Below the pieces are notes generated by a model. The model worked only from the letters and a program-made list of their open reading frames with translations, was not told where the DNA came from and made no database searches. A stretch of 64,000 bases of DNA from Streptomyces sp. NBC_01428 (lineage in GTDB: Bacteria; Actinomycetota; Actinomycetes; Streptomycetales; Streptomycetaceae). Positions 33,889 to 42,111 of this stretch are shown one piece after another. Position 1 is the stretch's first letter, and every line of letters starts with the position of its first letter. The stretch spans positions 7,316,001-7,380,000 of the forward strand of contig NZ_CP109499.1 in the NCBI RefSeq assembly GCF_036231965.1, read 5' to 3'. Both the position numbers and the translations under genes were made by a program.

Positions 33889-34056
33889 ATCGTCCCCTTC
33901 GCTGATCCGCACGGCTCGGCAGGATCTCCGTTGTTCGGCGCCTGCTCCGAACGTGCACGTTACCGCCAAGTATCGATGATCGATCGCGGGGGTCGTGCAT
34001 GCTGGGCGGCGGGACGATCCGTGACCGGGCGGATCCACTGCGTAGGGGGTACGGCG

Positions 34057-35316
34057 ATGGGGCGACTGCCACGCCGGGCGTTCGCGGCGGCGGCGCTGGC
34101 CACGCTCACGGGACTCGGTACGGCGGGGGACGCGGCGGCCGATCCGGTCCCGCCCCGCGGCAGGCGGGCGCCCCGCGTCGTACGCGGCATGTGGCTCGCG
34201 ACCGCCTCCCACCGCGACTGGCCCTCGCGCGCCGGACTCGACGCCGCGGAACAGCGCGCCGAACTCCTCGCCCATCTCGACACGGCGGTCCGGCGGCGGC
34301 TGAACACCGTGTTCTTCCAGGTCCGCCCGTCCGCCGACGCGTTGTGGCCCTCGCCGTACGAGCCCTGGTCGCAGTATCTGACCGGGGTCCAGGGCCGGGA
34401 TCCCGGCTGGGACCCGCTGGGCACCGCCGTACGGGAGGCCCACGCGCGCGGTCTCGAACTGCACGCCTGGTTCAACCCGTACCGCGTCGCCGGGCAGGCG
34501 GATCCGGAGCAGCTCGCGGCGACCCACCCGGCCCGCGTCCACCCGGACTGGATCGTCCCGTACGGCGGGAAGCTCTACTACAACCCCGGGCTGCCGCAGG
34601 TGCGGGAGTTCGTCCGGGCGGCGATGCTCGACGCGGTCGGCCGGTACGCGGTCGACGGGGTGCACTGGGACGACTACTTCTATCCCTATCCGGTGGCCGG
34701 CGAGGAGTTCGACGACGCCGCCGCCTACGCGGAGCACGGCGCCGACTTCCCGGACAGGGCTGCCTGGCGGCGCCACAACATCGACAGGCTCGTGCTGGAG
34801 ATGGCGGCGGGCATCCGGCGGACCCGTCCCGGAGTCCGCTTCGGGATCAGCCCCTTCGGGGTCTGGCGCAACGCCGCGACCGACCCGCTCGGCTCCCGGA
34901 CCCGGGCAGGCGTCCAGACGTACGACGACCTGTACGCCGACACCCGCAAGTGGGTCCGGGAACACTGGATCGACTACGTCTGCCCGCAGTTGTACTGGCA
35001 CATCGGGTTCGACGCCGCCGACTACGCCGAGCTGCTGCCCTGGTGGGCGCGGGTCGCCCGGGGCAGCGGGGTGCGGTTGTACGTCGGGGAGGCGCTGTAC
35101 AAGGCGGGTGCCCCCGGGCAGCCCCCGCGCTGGCAGGACCCGGCCGAGCTGTCCCGCCATCTCACCCTCGCCGCCGGATACCCCGAGGTGGGCGGGCACG
35201 TCTTCTTCTCGGCGACGGAGGTCGCCGAGGACCGCGTCGGCGCGCTCGCCCGGGTGGTCGCCGACCACTACGGGCAGGAGACCCCCACGGACCGGAGGGC
35301 GGGGGACCCGCGCTGA
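34057..35316 (+). CDS. Secreted GHL10/DUF187-family glycoside-hydrolase-like protein
   Basis: The 419-residue protein has an export signal (basic MGRLPRRAF, hydrophobic AAAALATLTGLGTA, then GDAAAD) and a TIM-barrel domain of the GHL10 type: RRAPRVVRGMWLATASHRDW, HLDTAVRRRLNTVFFQVRPS, HAWFNPYRV and DGVHWDDYFYPYP with its acidic residues. Members act on cell-wall or other polysaccharides. The ATG at 34057 has GGGGG in front. The frame continues far upstream but without protein character. The substrate is unknown. Confidence 0.85.
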   Translation: MGRLPRRAFAAAALATLTGLGTAGDAAADPVPPRGRRAPRVVRGMWLATASHRDWPSRAGLDAAEQRAELLAHLDTAVRRRLNTVFFQVRPSADALWPSPYEPWSQYLTGVQGRDPGWDPLGTAVREAHARGLELHAWFNPYRVAGQADPEQLAATHPARVHPDWIVPYGGKLYYNPGLPQVREFVRAAMLDAVGRYAVDGVHWDDYFYPYPVAGEEFDDAAAYAEHGADFPDRAAWRRHNIDRLVLEMAAGIRRTRPGVRFGISPFGVWRNAATDPLGSRTRAGVQTYDDLYADTRKWVREHWIDYVCPQLYWHIGFDAADYAELLPWWARVARGSGVRLYVGEALYKAGAPGQPPRWQDPAELSRHLTLAAGYPEVGGHVFFSATEVAEDRVGALARVVADHYGQETPTDRRAGDPR

Positions 35317-35449
35317 CCCTGACACCCCGTCGGCCGTCGGACGCCGACCTTGGCCGCGACCGGTCGGCCGTCCGCGCTGCCCCCGCCTCCCGGGTCGGCC
35401 GTCGACGCTGACCCCGGCCGGCGCCGCCCCGGCTGCTGCTCCCCGCCGG

Positions 35450-36580
35450 TCAGCCGCGCGCCCGCTGGGTGAGCGCGATGCAGACGAGGACGGCGGCCGC
35501 CGTCAGCGGAGCCGCGGGTGTCAGCCGCTCGCCCAGCAGCAGCACGGACCACACCAACGTCAGCAGCGGCTGGGCGAGCTGCAGCTGGCTCGCCTTGGGG
35601 ACGCCGATCGCCGCCATCCCCCGGTACCAGACGACCAGGCCGAGGAACTGCGAACCGGCCGCGACCCAGAGCACCCCGGTCACGCTGTGCGCGGTGAGGT
35701 GCACCGGCTCGTACGACAGCGCGATCAGCGCGCCCGGGACGCTCAGCGGCAGACACAGGACGAGGGCCCAGCCGATGACCTGCCAGCCCGGCATCAGCCG
35801 GGCGAGCCTGCCCCCCTCCGTGTAGCCCGCCGCGCAGATCAGCAGGGCGCAGAATAGATAGGCGTCCGCCCCGGTCAGGGCCCCTCCGCTCTGCTGCACG
35901 GTGAACGCGATGACGGCGGCCGCGCCCGTGCAGGCCGCCAGCCAGAACATCCGGGACGGGCGGGCGCCGGTGCGCAGCGCCGAGAAGAGCGCCGTCGTCA
36001 GCGGCAGCAGTCCGACGACCACCGCCGCGTGCGCGGTGGTCGAGGTCCGCAGCGCGAGCGTCGTCAGCAGCGGGAAGCCGACGACGACACCGGCGGCGAC
36101 GACGGCCAGACCCGCCAGATGCCGACGTGCCGGGACGGGTACCCGCAGCGCGAGGAGAGCGCCGCCGGCGATGACCGCGGCGAGGACGCAGCGCACGGCC
36201 ACCAGCGACCAGGGGCCGAAGCCCTCCAGGCCCCAGGCCGTGGCGGGGAAGGTGAGGGAGAAAGCGGTGACGCCGAGGGCCGCCTGCAGGGTGCCGGCGC
36301 GGCGGTCCGTCCGGGAGGGGCCCGACGCGCGGGCTCCTGAGCCGGGCCCGGCGCCCTCGGCTCCGTGTCCGACGTTTGCGGAACTGGTCCCTTGCCTGCA
36401 CGGTGCGGCGTCGGTGGTCCCGTCGGCCGGCGCATGCGCTGCTTCGGCGGGCGTCCCGCCCCGGTGCCGGTGTGCACCCGCGACGGAGGTGGATCCCGGG
36501 GCCGTCGCTGTCGCCCCCGGCCCGGTGTCGCCGCTGACCGCTATCCCGCCGGCCTCGATAGCGCTACTCTCTGCTCTCAT
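35450..36580 (-). CDS. EamA/DMT-family transporter
   Basis: A 376-residue membrane protein with about ten transmembrane helices in two EamA repeats (first from about residue 97, TLQAALGVTAFSLTFPATAW; second from about 235). The first 95 residues are low-complexity, so the true start could be internal. The first codon ATG at 36580 shares the bases CATG with the ATG of the divergent MocR gene, so the starts overlap by 2 bp on opposite strands. EamA proteins export amino acids or other small metabolites. Regulation by the MocR neighbour is likely. Confidence 0.82.
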   Translation of the reverse strand: MRAESSAIEAGGIAVSGDTGPGATATAPGSTSVAGAHRHRGGTPAEAAHAPADGTTDAAPCRQGTSSANVGHGAEGAGPGSGARASGPSRTDRRAGTLQAALGVTAFSLTFPATAWGLEGFGPWSLVAVRCVLAAVIAGGALLALRVPVPARRHLAGLAVVAAGVVVGFPLLTTLALRTSTTAHAAVVVGLLPLTTALFSALRTGARPSRMFWLAACTGAAAVIAFTVQQSGGALTGADAYLFCALLICAAGYTEGGRLARLMPGWQVIGWALVLCLPLSVPGALIALSYEPVHLTAHSVTGVLWVAAGSQFLGLVVWYRGMAAIGVPKASQLQLAQPLLTLVWSVLLLGERLTPAAPLTAAAVLVCIALTQRARG

Positions 36581-36600
36581 GCAAGAGCGTAGCAGCGTAG
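36561..36600. promoter_or_regulatory. Overlapping start codons and operator-like repeats of the eamA/mocR pair
   Basis: The dyad GCTCT-CATGCA-AGAGC (36573-36588) holds both start codons. To its right is the direct repeat GCGTAG-CA-GCGTAG (36587-36600), and an inverted partner GCTAC lies at 36563-36567. MocR regulators often bind such direct and inverted repeats at their own divergent promoters. Neither gene has room for a normal ribosome binding site outside the other's coding sequence. Confidence 0.5.
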
Positions 36601-38015
36601 GAGATCTGGCGAACAGGCTGCGACAGGAACTGAACCGCTACTCACCCGGAGGAAAGCTGCCGTCGAGCCGAGCGCTCGTTGACCGCTACCGTGTGAGCCC
36701 GGTGACCGTGACCCGGGCGCTCGCCCAGCTGGCCGCCGAGGGGCTCGTGGTCACCCGGCCCGGAGCGGGCGCCTTCCGCGCGGAGCACCGGACCACCGCC
36801 CGCCCCGGTGGGGACACCTCCTGGCAGGAGGTGACGCTCAGCGCGGACGCCGCCGCGGAACCCGTCCCCCGCACCGTCGACGCGTCCGGCGTCCTCGCCT
36901 CGCTGGCCGCCCCGCCGCCCGGTGTCGTCGAGTTCAACGGCGGCTACCTCCACCCCTCGCTCCAGCCCGAGCGGGCCATGGGCGCCGCCCTCTCCCGGGC
37001 GGGACGGCGCCCCGGCGCGTGGTCCCGGCCGCCCATGGAGGGACTGCCGGAACTGCGCGAGTGGTTCGCGCGGGGGATCGGCGGAGCGGTCGGCGCGGCC
37101 GAGGTGCTCGTCACGGCGGGCGGCCAGTCCGGCCTGACGACCGCGCTGCGCGCGCTCGCGCCGCCCGGCGCCCCCGTCCTGGTCGAGTCACCCACGTATC
37201 CGGGCATGCTGGCGATCGCGCGGGCCGCGGGCCTGCGTCCCGTGCCGGTGCCGGTGGATTCCGACGGGGTGAAACCCGAGCTGCTCGCCGACGCCTTCCG
37301 GGCCACCGGGGCCCGGGTCTTCGTCTGCCAGCCGTTGTTCCAGAACCCGACCGGCGCCGTGCTCGCCCCCGCGCGCCGCGGCGAGGTGCTGCGCATCGCC
37401 CGGGACGCCGGAGCCTTCGTGATCGAGGACGACTTCGTCCGCCGGCTGGTGCACACGGACGCGGGCCCGCTGCCACGTCCGCTCGCCGCCGAGGACCAGG
37501 ACGGTGTCGTCGTGCACGTGGGTTCCCTGACCAAGGCGACCTCCCCGAGCTTCCGGGTGAGCGCGCTGGCCGCACGCGGCCCGGTGCTCGAACGGCTCCG
37601 CGCCATCCAGGTCGTCGACACCTTCTTCGTGCCCCGCCCGCTCCAGGAAGCCGCGCTCGAACTCGTCGGTTCGCCCGCCTGGCCGCGCCATCTGCGCACC
37701 GTTTCGGCCGAGTTGAAGGCGCGACGCGACGCCATGACCGCCGCGCTGCGCCTGCGCCTGCCCGAACTCGCCCTGCCCCACGTCCCGTTCGGCGGCTACC
37801 ACCTGTGGGTCCGGCTGCCCGACGGTACCGACGAGTCCGCGCTGGTCGCCGCCGCACTCCGGGCCGACGTGGCCGTCGCTCCCGGCCGCCCCTACTTCAG
37901 CGCCGAACCCCCCGCCGCGCACCTCCGGTTGAGCTTCGCGGCGGTGGCCGGAACGGAGGAGATCGCGGAAGGGGTGCGCCGGCTGAGGACGGCGTACGAC
38001 GAGGTCCGGACCTGA
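36579..38015 (+). CDS. MocR-type regulator: GntR HTH fused to a PLP-dependent aminotransferase domain
   Basis: The 478-residue protein has an N-terminal GntR winged HTH (about residues 8-70: GGKLPSSRALVDRYRVSPVT, VTRALAQLAAEGLV) and a fold-type I aminotransferase domain (about 105-470). The PLP lysine is in HVGSLTKATSPSFRVSALAA near residue 320, and the Asp that holds the pyridine nitrogen is in AFVIEDDFVRR. MocR proteins use PLP adducts to sense amino acids or vitamin B6. It is divergent from the EamA exporter, with overlapping start codons, so it probably controls that exporter and itself. Confidence 0.88.
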   Translation: MQERSSVGDLANRLRQELNRYSPGGKLPSSRALVDRYRVSPVTVTRALAQLAAEGLVVTRPGAGAFRAEHRTTARPGGDTSWQEVTLSADAAAEPVPRTVDASGVLASLAAPPPGVVEFNGGYLHPSLQPERAMGAALSRAGRRPGAWSRPPMEGLPELREWFARGIGGAVGAAEVLVTAGGQSGLTTALRALAPPGAPVLVESPTYPGMLAIARAAGLRPVPVPVDSDGVKPELLADAFRATGARVFVCQPLFQNPTGAVLAPARRGEVLRIARDAGAFVIEDDFVRRLVHTDAGPLPRPLAAEDQDGVVVHVGSLTKATSPSFRVSALAARGPVLERLRAIQVVDTFFVPRPLQEAALELVGSPAWPRHLRTVSAELKARRDAMTAALRLRLPELALPHVPFGGYHLWVRLPDGTDESALVAAALRADVAVAPGRPYFSAEPPAAHLRLSFAAVAGTEEIAEGVRRLRTAYDEVRT

Positions 38016-38202
38016 GCCCTGCCCGGACCGCCCTCCTACCTGCGCGGCCCGGCCCGGACCCGGCGGGCCCGCCCCCTCCGGACCGGGTCCCCGAGCCCGC
38101 GGACAGCGGGCCCACAGGCTGCGGCGGGGAGGTCCGGTGAACTTTCGGACACCCTGAGTAACCCCTATTGACCTGCGGAGTCCCGCGTTCCACCATCTGG
38201 CC

Positions 38203-38796
38203 ATGCATCTTCGGGTCACGTTCGTCGCCGCCGCGCGCAGCTCCTCGCTGCTGGCGGAACGCTTCGAGGACGACCGGCCGCTGGACCAGGCCGGCTGGGA
38301 AGAAGTGCTGCGGGCCGCCAACGAGCTGACACCCCTGGCGGCGGCCGAGTTGCGCTACTGCTCGCCGACCCCCCGCAGCAGGGCGACCGGTGACGCGCTC
38401 GGCTACGCGCCCCTGGTCCAGCTCGCCCTGCGCGACTGCGACATGGGCCGGTGGCGGGGTTTCACGCTGGGGGAGGCGATGGCCCGTGAGCCCGAGGCGG
38501 TGGACGCCTGGCTGGCCGACCCGCGCTCGACGCCCCACGGCGGGGAGTCCCTGCTGTCCTTCATCGGCCGGGTCGGTTCCTGGCTCGACACCCGTCCCGC
38601 CGACGACGGGGGCAGCATCGTCGCGGTCGCCGAACCGGCCGTGGTGCGCGCCGCGCTGGTCTACGCCCTGAAGGCGCCGCCCTCGACCTACTGGAACATC
38701 GACGTCCGGCCGCTGTCGGCGATCTCCGTGACGGGCCGGGCGGGCCGCTGGAGCCTGCGCTTCGACGGCTCCTCCACCCAGCCCACGCGCACCTAG
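38203..38796 (+). CDS. Histidine-phosphatase-superfamily protein lacking both catalytic histidines
   Basis: The 197-residue protein keeps the fold pattern of the phosphoglycerate-mutase-like superfamily: beta-strand VTFVAAARSSSL, the arginine segment LRYCSPTPRSRATGDALG and the late SIVAVAEPAVVRAALVYAL. However, the RHG catalytic motif near the N-terminus reads AAR (residues 9-11), and the second catalytic His is Glu144 (AVAEP instead of the usual VxHG). It is therefore probably not a working phosphatase and may be a binding or regulatory relative. The reading frame is intact, so this is not simple decay. It is convergent with the DUF6314 gene. Confidence 0.72.
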   Translation: MHLRVTFVAAARSSSLLAERFEDDRPLDQAGWEEVLRAANELTPLAAAELRYCSPTPRSRATGDALGYAPLVQLALRDCDMGRWRGFTLGEAMAREPEAVDAWLADPRSTPHGGESLLSFIGRVGSWLDTRPADDGGSIVAVAEPAVVRAALVYALKAPPSTYWNIDVRPLSAISVTGRAGRWSLRFDGSSTQPTRT

Positions 38797-38813
38797 AGCC
38801 TGTTCCGTCGGCC

Positions 38814-39329
38814 TTACGGGGCGGTGCGGTCGCGTGTGTAGTCGGTGGTGAGCACGAGATCCTTCGCCGGCCCCCGGACGCGCCACACGGTCCGCCAGTG
38901 GTCCTCGTCCCCGACCGTGAACTCCCCGCGGTACAGGTCCGCCGAGCAGGGATGGTCGGCGACGTACCGCCCGGTCGCGAGGTCCAGGTCGTGGAACGGA
39001 CGGCCGTCGGAGAACCGTACGAGAGCGGTGCCCGGTTCCGCGCCCGGCAGGAACCGCAGGGTCCGCTCGGCGGGCCGGGCGACGCCCTGCCACACGAACG
39101 TGCCGGTCTCGTGATGCAGCAGTCCGCGGCCCCGGAGCGGCCCCCCGCTCTCCGGAGACGACGGCTCCGCTTCGGAAAGCCGCACGTCGCCGTCCTGGAG
39201 GGGCCCGAAGTGCGTGGCACCGGTGAACCGTCCCTCGCCGTCTCCCGCGAGGTCCCGGACCGTGCGCCGCACCTGCCAGTTCCCGGCCAGATACGCCAGC
39301 GCGTCCCGCACCGGCCAGAACTCGCCCAT
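38814..39329 (-). CDS. DUF6314 family protein
   Basis: The 171-residue cytosolic protein matches the DUF6314 pattern: LAYLAGNWQVRRTVRDLAGD at the start, RLSEAEPSS and GLLHHETGTFVWQG in the middle, and a beta-rich C-terminus with FHDLDLATGRYVADHPCSADLYRGEF split over residues 105-135. It is likely a lipocalin-like barrel, but no function is known. An ATG start at 39329 is used. It is separated by 84 bp from the upstream decarboxylase-like gene on the same strand. Confidence 0.75.
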   Translation of the reverse strand: MGEFWPVRDALAYLAGNWQVRRTVRDLAGDGEGRFTGATHFGPLQDGDVRLSEAEPSSPESGGPLRGRGLLHHETGTFVWQGVARPAERTLRFLPGAEPGTALVRFSDGRPFHDLDLATGRYVADHPCSADLYRGEFTVGDEDHWRTVWRVRGPAKDLVLTTDYTRDRTAP

Positions 39330-39413
39330 ACCGTCCCGCTCTCCGTCCCGTGCGCCGCAGCGCGCCCCGTCGGCGCGCTTCTGCCGTCCCCCATCCTGCC
39401 TTCGCCCCGCGGC

Positions 39414-39866
39414 TCAGGCGGCGGCGGTGCCGGTTTCGGCCCGCCCGCCGACCGGGAGCAGCCCGCGCTCGCCGAAGACCTTCTTCGCGACCAGGCTCGC
39501 GTTCATCGCCTTCGGGATGCCGCAGTAGACGGCCGAGTGCAGGAGCGCCTCGACGATCTGGTCCGGGGACAGGCCGACGTTCAGCGACGCGTTGACGTGC
39601 ACCTCCAGCTGGGTCTCGCAGCCGCCGAGCGCGGTGAGCATGCCGAGGGTCACCAACTGCCGGTCGCGCGCGGCGAGTCCGGGCCGGTCGTAGATGTCCC
39701 CGAAGGCCCAGGCGATGATCTGGTGCCCCAGTTCGGGGTTGATGTCGGACAGTGCGTCGACGACCCGGTGGCCGGCCTCGCCGTCGACCTGGTCCAGGAT
39801 CTTCAGGCCGTGCTCGAACCGCTCCTCGCGCGTGGTGGAGGCGGGGTTCTTCGTCGTGTCGCTCAT
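39414..39866 (-). CDS. Carboxymuconolactone decarboxylase family protein
   Basis: A 150-residue all-helical protein of the CMD/AhpD superfamily with RDRQLVTLGMLTALGGCETQ and LEVHVNASLNVGLSPDQIVE followed by ALLHSAVYCGIPKAMNA. The CxxC of peroxidase-active AhpD proteins is absent (only one Cys in GGCETQ), so it is closer to gamma-carboxymuconolactone decarboxylase-like members. Its ATG overlaps the stop of the MerR gene (ATGA), so the two are co-translated. Its substrate is not known. Confidence 0.85.
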   Translation of the reverse strand: MSDTTKNPASTTREERFEHGLKILDQVDGEAGHRVVDALSDINPELGHQIIAWAFGDIYDRPGLAARDRQLVTLGMLTALGGCETQLEVHVNASLNVGLSPDQIVEALLHSAVYCGIPKAMNASLVAKKVFGERGLLPVGGRAETGTAAA

Positions 39867-40282
39867 GAGAGGTCGTCCGATCCCGGCCCGTCGAGGAGCC
39901 GTTCGTAGTGGCGGATCTTGTCGTCGAGCGCGGCCGCGTTCCGGCGCAGGGCGCGCATCCGGTCCGCGAGGTCGGCGCGATGCTCGCGGAGCATCGCCAG
40001 CCGGTCGGGGACCGAGCCGTCCCCCCGCGAGCGCAGCTCGGCGAACGTCTGCATGTCCGCGATCGACATGCCCGTCCCGCGCAGCCGGATCAGGAACTCC
40101 AGCCAGGCGAGGTCCGCCGCCGCGTAGCGCCGCTGGTTGCCGGTGGTCCGGCCGACCCGTTCGATGAGGCCGGCCTTCTCGTAGTACCGCAGCGTGTCGT
40201 GCGAGAGGCCGGTGCGCTCGACGACCTGGGCGATCGTGAGAGTGGGTTCCGCCGCTCGCGGGAGGGGCTGTCCGCTGGTCAT
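39863..40282 (-). CDS. MerR-family transcriptional regulator
   Basis: The 139-residue protein has the MerR HTH (about residues 14-80: LTIAQVVERTGLSHDTLRYY, EKAGLIERVGRTTGNQRRYA) and a dimerising coiled-coil (about 95-130). No cysteine cluster is present, so it is not a metal sensor of the usual kind. A perfect 20-bp palindrome lies between -35 and -10 of its own promoter at 40297-40316. The carboxymuconolactone-decarboxylase-like gene follows with a 4-bp overlap and is the likely regulated function. Confidence 0.92.
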   Translation of the reverse strand: MTSGQPLPRAAEPTLTIAQVVERTGLSHDTLRYYEKAGLIERVGRTTGNQRRYAAADLAWLEFLIRLRGTGMSIADMQTFAELRSRGDGSVPDRLAMLREHRADLADRMRALRRNAAALDDKIRHYERLLDGPGSDDLS

Positions 40283-40288
40283 GAGAAG

Positions 40289-40320
40289 ACCGTAGAACCT
40301 GGAGCGCGCTCCAGGTCAAG
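40289..40320 (-). promoter_or_regulatory. MerR-type promoter with 19-bp spacer and 20-bp palindrome
   Basis: On the minus strand TTGACC (-35) and TACGGT (-10) are 19 bp apart, the long spacer typical of MerR-activated promoters. The spacer and -35 contain the perfect palindrome ACCTGGAGCGCGCTCCAGGT (40297-40316). The ATG begins 7 bases after the -10 hexamer, so the transcript is probably leaderless. Confidence 0.75.
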
Positions 40321-40647
40321 GGCTGATCGCGAACGTCTGGAGAATGAGGGTTCGGTGGGGTCGGCCGCGCGTGGGCACCTGGGGTGGCGCCCTGTCGCGC
40401 CCGACGCGGGAGGGTGCGTCGGCAGGCCGACGTGCCGGCGCCTCGTAGGAGGGACGGTCCGCGTCACCGTCCGTGGCGAGGGGTGTGGGTCAACCGGCGG
40501 CAGTCGACGGGCCGGCCGGTCGGGGCGCGACTGGAGCGGGGACCGCTGTCGTCGGGACGGCCGTTGTGCGCGGACCGTTGGACGGTCCGGGTCCTGCCGG
40601 ACGCGGCGGCGGACGCCCGTGACCGGGCGGGCCGGTGCGGCGCGGGA
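40317..40647. other. 330-bp intergenic region with hairpins, no gene seen
   Basis: Two perfect hairpins are visible: 40452-40458 with 40466-40472, and 40571-40578 with 40582-40589. The second lies about 60 bp downstream of the LysR-domain gene and may end its transcript. Open frames here do not look like real proteins. Confidence 0.5.
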
Positions 40648-41466
40648 TCAGCCGTTGCGGCGCGGCTTGCCGCGCTTCGCGCCGCCCTTGGGGCCGCCCT
40701 TCGCGCCGCCACCGCCGCGGGGGTTCTTGCCCGCGGTCCTGCCGCCCGCCTTCCCGGCGGCGGGCTTGCGCCGCGCGCCGCCCCCCGCGTCGCCCTTGCG
40801 GGGCGTGGACTTGGCGCCGCTCTTGGACTTCTGCTGATCGGCGGCCGGCGCCGGAGCGCGTCCGCGCGTGCTGTTGACCGTCCGGCCGCGCACGATGCCG
40901 ATGAAGTCCTCGACCAGATCCGTGGTCCGGTCCTCGGGCCAGGCCAGTGCGACGCGGGACTCAGGGGTGTCCGTGACCGTGCGGTAGGTGAGGTCCTTGC
41001 GGTGGTGGAGCCGCGCGAGGGACTGCGGGACCAGCACGACGCCGATGCCCGCGGCGACCAGCTCGACCGCGTCCGCGGTGGTCGCGGGCCGCTCCAGCGC
41101 GGGCCTGCCCGGCAGCTTCTCCCAGTCCAGCGCGTCGTCGAGGGGGTGCAGCACGATGTCGTCGTCGAGGTCCCCGGGGGAGATCTGCTCGACCGCGGCG
41201 ACGATGTGGTCCTTGGGGACCACGACCACCGTCGTCTCGGTGTAGAGCGGGATCGCGCTCAGGTCGTCCTGGTCGACGGGGAGCCGGACGAAGCCCGCGT
41301 CGACGTCGCCGGCGCGCAGCAGCCCGTAGATCTCGTCGGGGGAGGCCGGGACGAGGGACAAGGGTACGTCGGGCAGCCGCTCGTGCCAGATCCGCACCCA
41401 CTTCGACGGCGTCACCCCCGGAACGTAGGCGAGCCTGAAGGAAGGGGATGCGTCGGAGCCGGTCAC
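40648..41466 (-). CDS. LysR substrate-binding domain without HTH, fused to a basic histone-like tail
   Basis: The 272-residue protein begins directly with a LysR-type effector domain (about residues 8-195: FRLAYVPGVTPSKWVRIWHE, GDVDAGFVRLPVDQDDLSAI, DAVELVAAGIGVVLVPQSLA). It has no helix-turn-helix. Residues 200-272 are a disordered tail rich in Lys, Arg, Gly and Ala with repeated KGG/KAGG blocks, like histone H1-type nucleic-acid-binding tails. It could sense a ligand and bind DNA or RNA without sequence specificity. The GTG start at 41466 faces the divergent DUF5997 gene. Function unknown. Confidence 0.8.
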   Translation of the reverse strand: MTGSDASPSFRLAYVPGVTPSKWVRIWHERLPDVPLSLVPASPDEIYGLLRAGDVDAGFVRLPVDQDDLSAIPLYTETTVVVVPKDHIVAAVEQISPGDLDDDIVLHPLDDALDWEKLPGRPALERPATTADAVELVAAGIGVVLVPQSLARLHHRKDLTYRTVTDTPESRVALAWPEDRTTDLVEDFIGIVRGRTVNSTRGRAPAPAADQQKSKSGAKSTPRKGDAGGGARRKPAAGKAGGRTAGKNPRGGGGAKGGPKGGAKRGKPRRNG

Positions 41467-41546
41467 CCGGCCAGGTTACCCGGCGTGGCCCGGCGGCCTC
41501 ACCTGCGATGGTCGGCGGTCGCTCGCGCGCTCGATACCCTGGACCC

Positions 41547-41939
41547 ATGAGTTCGCACCAGACCACCCAGACGATGAAGCCCGCCACGGCGGCCAAGAAG
41601 CTGGGTGTGTACCTCGAGGCCACCCCCGCCGAGTTCCAGGAGGGTGTCGTCTCCCGTGCCGAGCTGAACGCCCTGCAGGCCGACCCGCCCGAGTGGCTCC
41701 AGGAGCTGCGCCGCAACGGTCCGCACCCGCGGCCGGTCGTGGCGTCCCGCCTCGGCGTCTCCATCGCGGGTCTCGCCCGCGGCGGCGTCAGCGAGGCACT
41801 CACCACCGAGCAGATCGACGCGCTCAGGGACGAGGACCCCGAGTGGCTGCGCCGTGAGCGCGCCACCCAGGCCGAGGTCCGCAAGGAAGCCGCCCGCATC
41901 AAGGAGAAGCACGCCGAGCAGGCCGCCAAGCGCTCCTGA
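41547..41939 (+). CDS. DUF5997 family protein
   Basis: The 130-residue cytosolic protein has the DUF5997 features KPATAAKKLGVYLEATPAEF, DPPEWLQELRRNGPHPRPVV and a charged C-terminal helix (RERATQAEVRKEAARIKEKH). It is divergent from the LysR-domain/basic-tail gene with an 80-bp shared promoter region, and I recall this pair as conserved in streptomycetes. Function unknown. A perfect 22-bp terminator stem follows. Confidence 0.8.
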   Translation: MSSHQTTQTMKPATAAKKLGVYLEATPAEFQEGVVSRAELNALQADPPEWLQELRRNGPHPRPVVASRLGVSIAGLARGGVSEALTTEQIDALRDEDPEWLRRERATQAEVRKEAARIKEKHAEQAAKRS

Positions 41940-41987
41940 CCCGTGCCCGACCGGTCCGGCCGCCCTCGAGGGGCGGTCGAGCCCCGG

Positions 41988-42033
41988 ACGACGACCGCCC
42001 CCCAGCCGTTGACGGCTGGGGGGCGGTCGTCGT
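41988..42033. terminator. Perfect 22-bp terminator stem between the DUF5997 gene and argC
   Basis: The arm 41988-42009 is exactly complementary to 42012-42033, leaving a very short loop. It isolates the arginine operon from upstream transcription. A smaller CGCCC-TCGA-GGGCG stem lies just upstream. Confidence 0.85.
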
Positions 42034-42058
42034 ATGCCGGTCATTGATCGCACCAGGA

Positions 42059-42087
42059 TTGCATAAACGTGCATGGAAACGTATAGT
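42059..42087 (+). promoter_or_regulatory. argC promoter with overlapping ARG box
   Basis: TTGCAT (42059-42064) and TATAGT (42082-42087) are 17 bp apart. The ARG-box-like element TGCATA-AACG-TGCATG (42060-42075) covers the -35 and half the spacer. The same TGCATA-N4-TGCATG pattern precedes argG. ArgR, encoded by the last gene of this operon, should repress here when arginine is plentiful. AGGAGGAGGG precedes the argC ATG. Confidence 0.75.
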
Positions 42088-42111
42088 CATGCCATCTAGG
42101 AGGAGGGTTCC

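Noticed and set aside
39908..40837. Plus-strand frame of 309 codons over the MerR gene and the gap beyond
   Set aside because: It is antisense to the MerR gene, has no family-like motif and no ribosome binding site.
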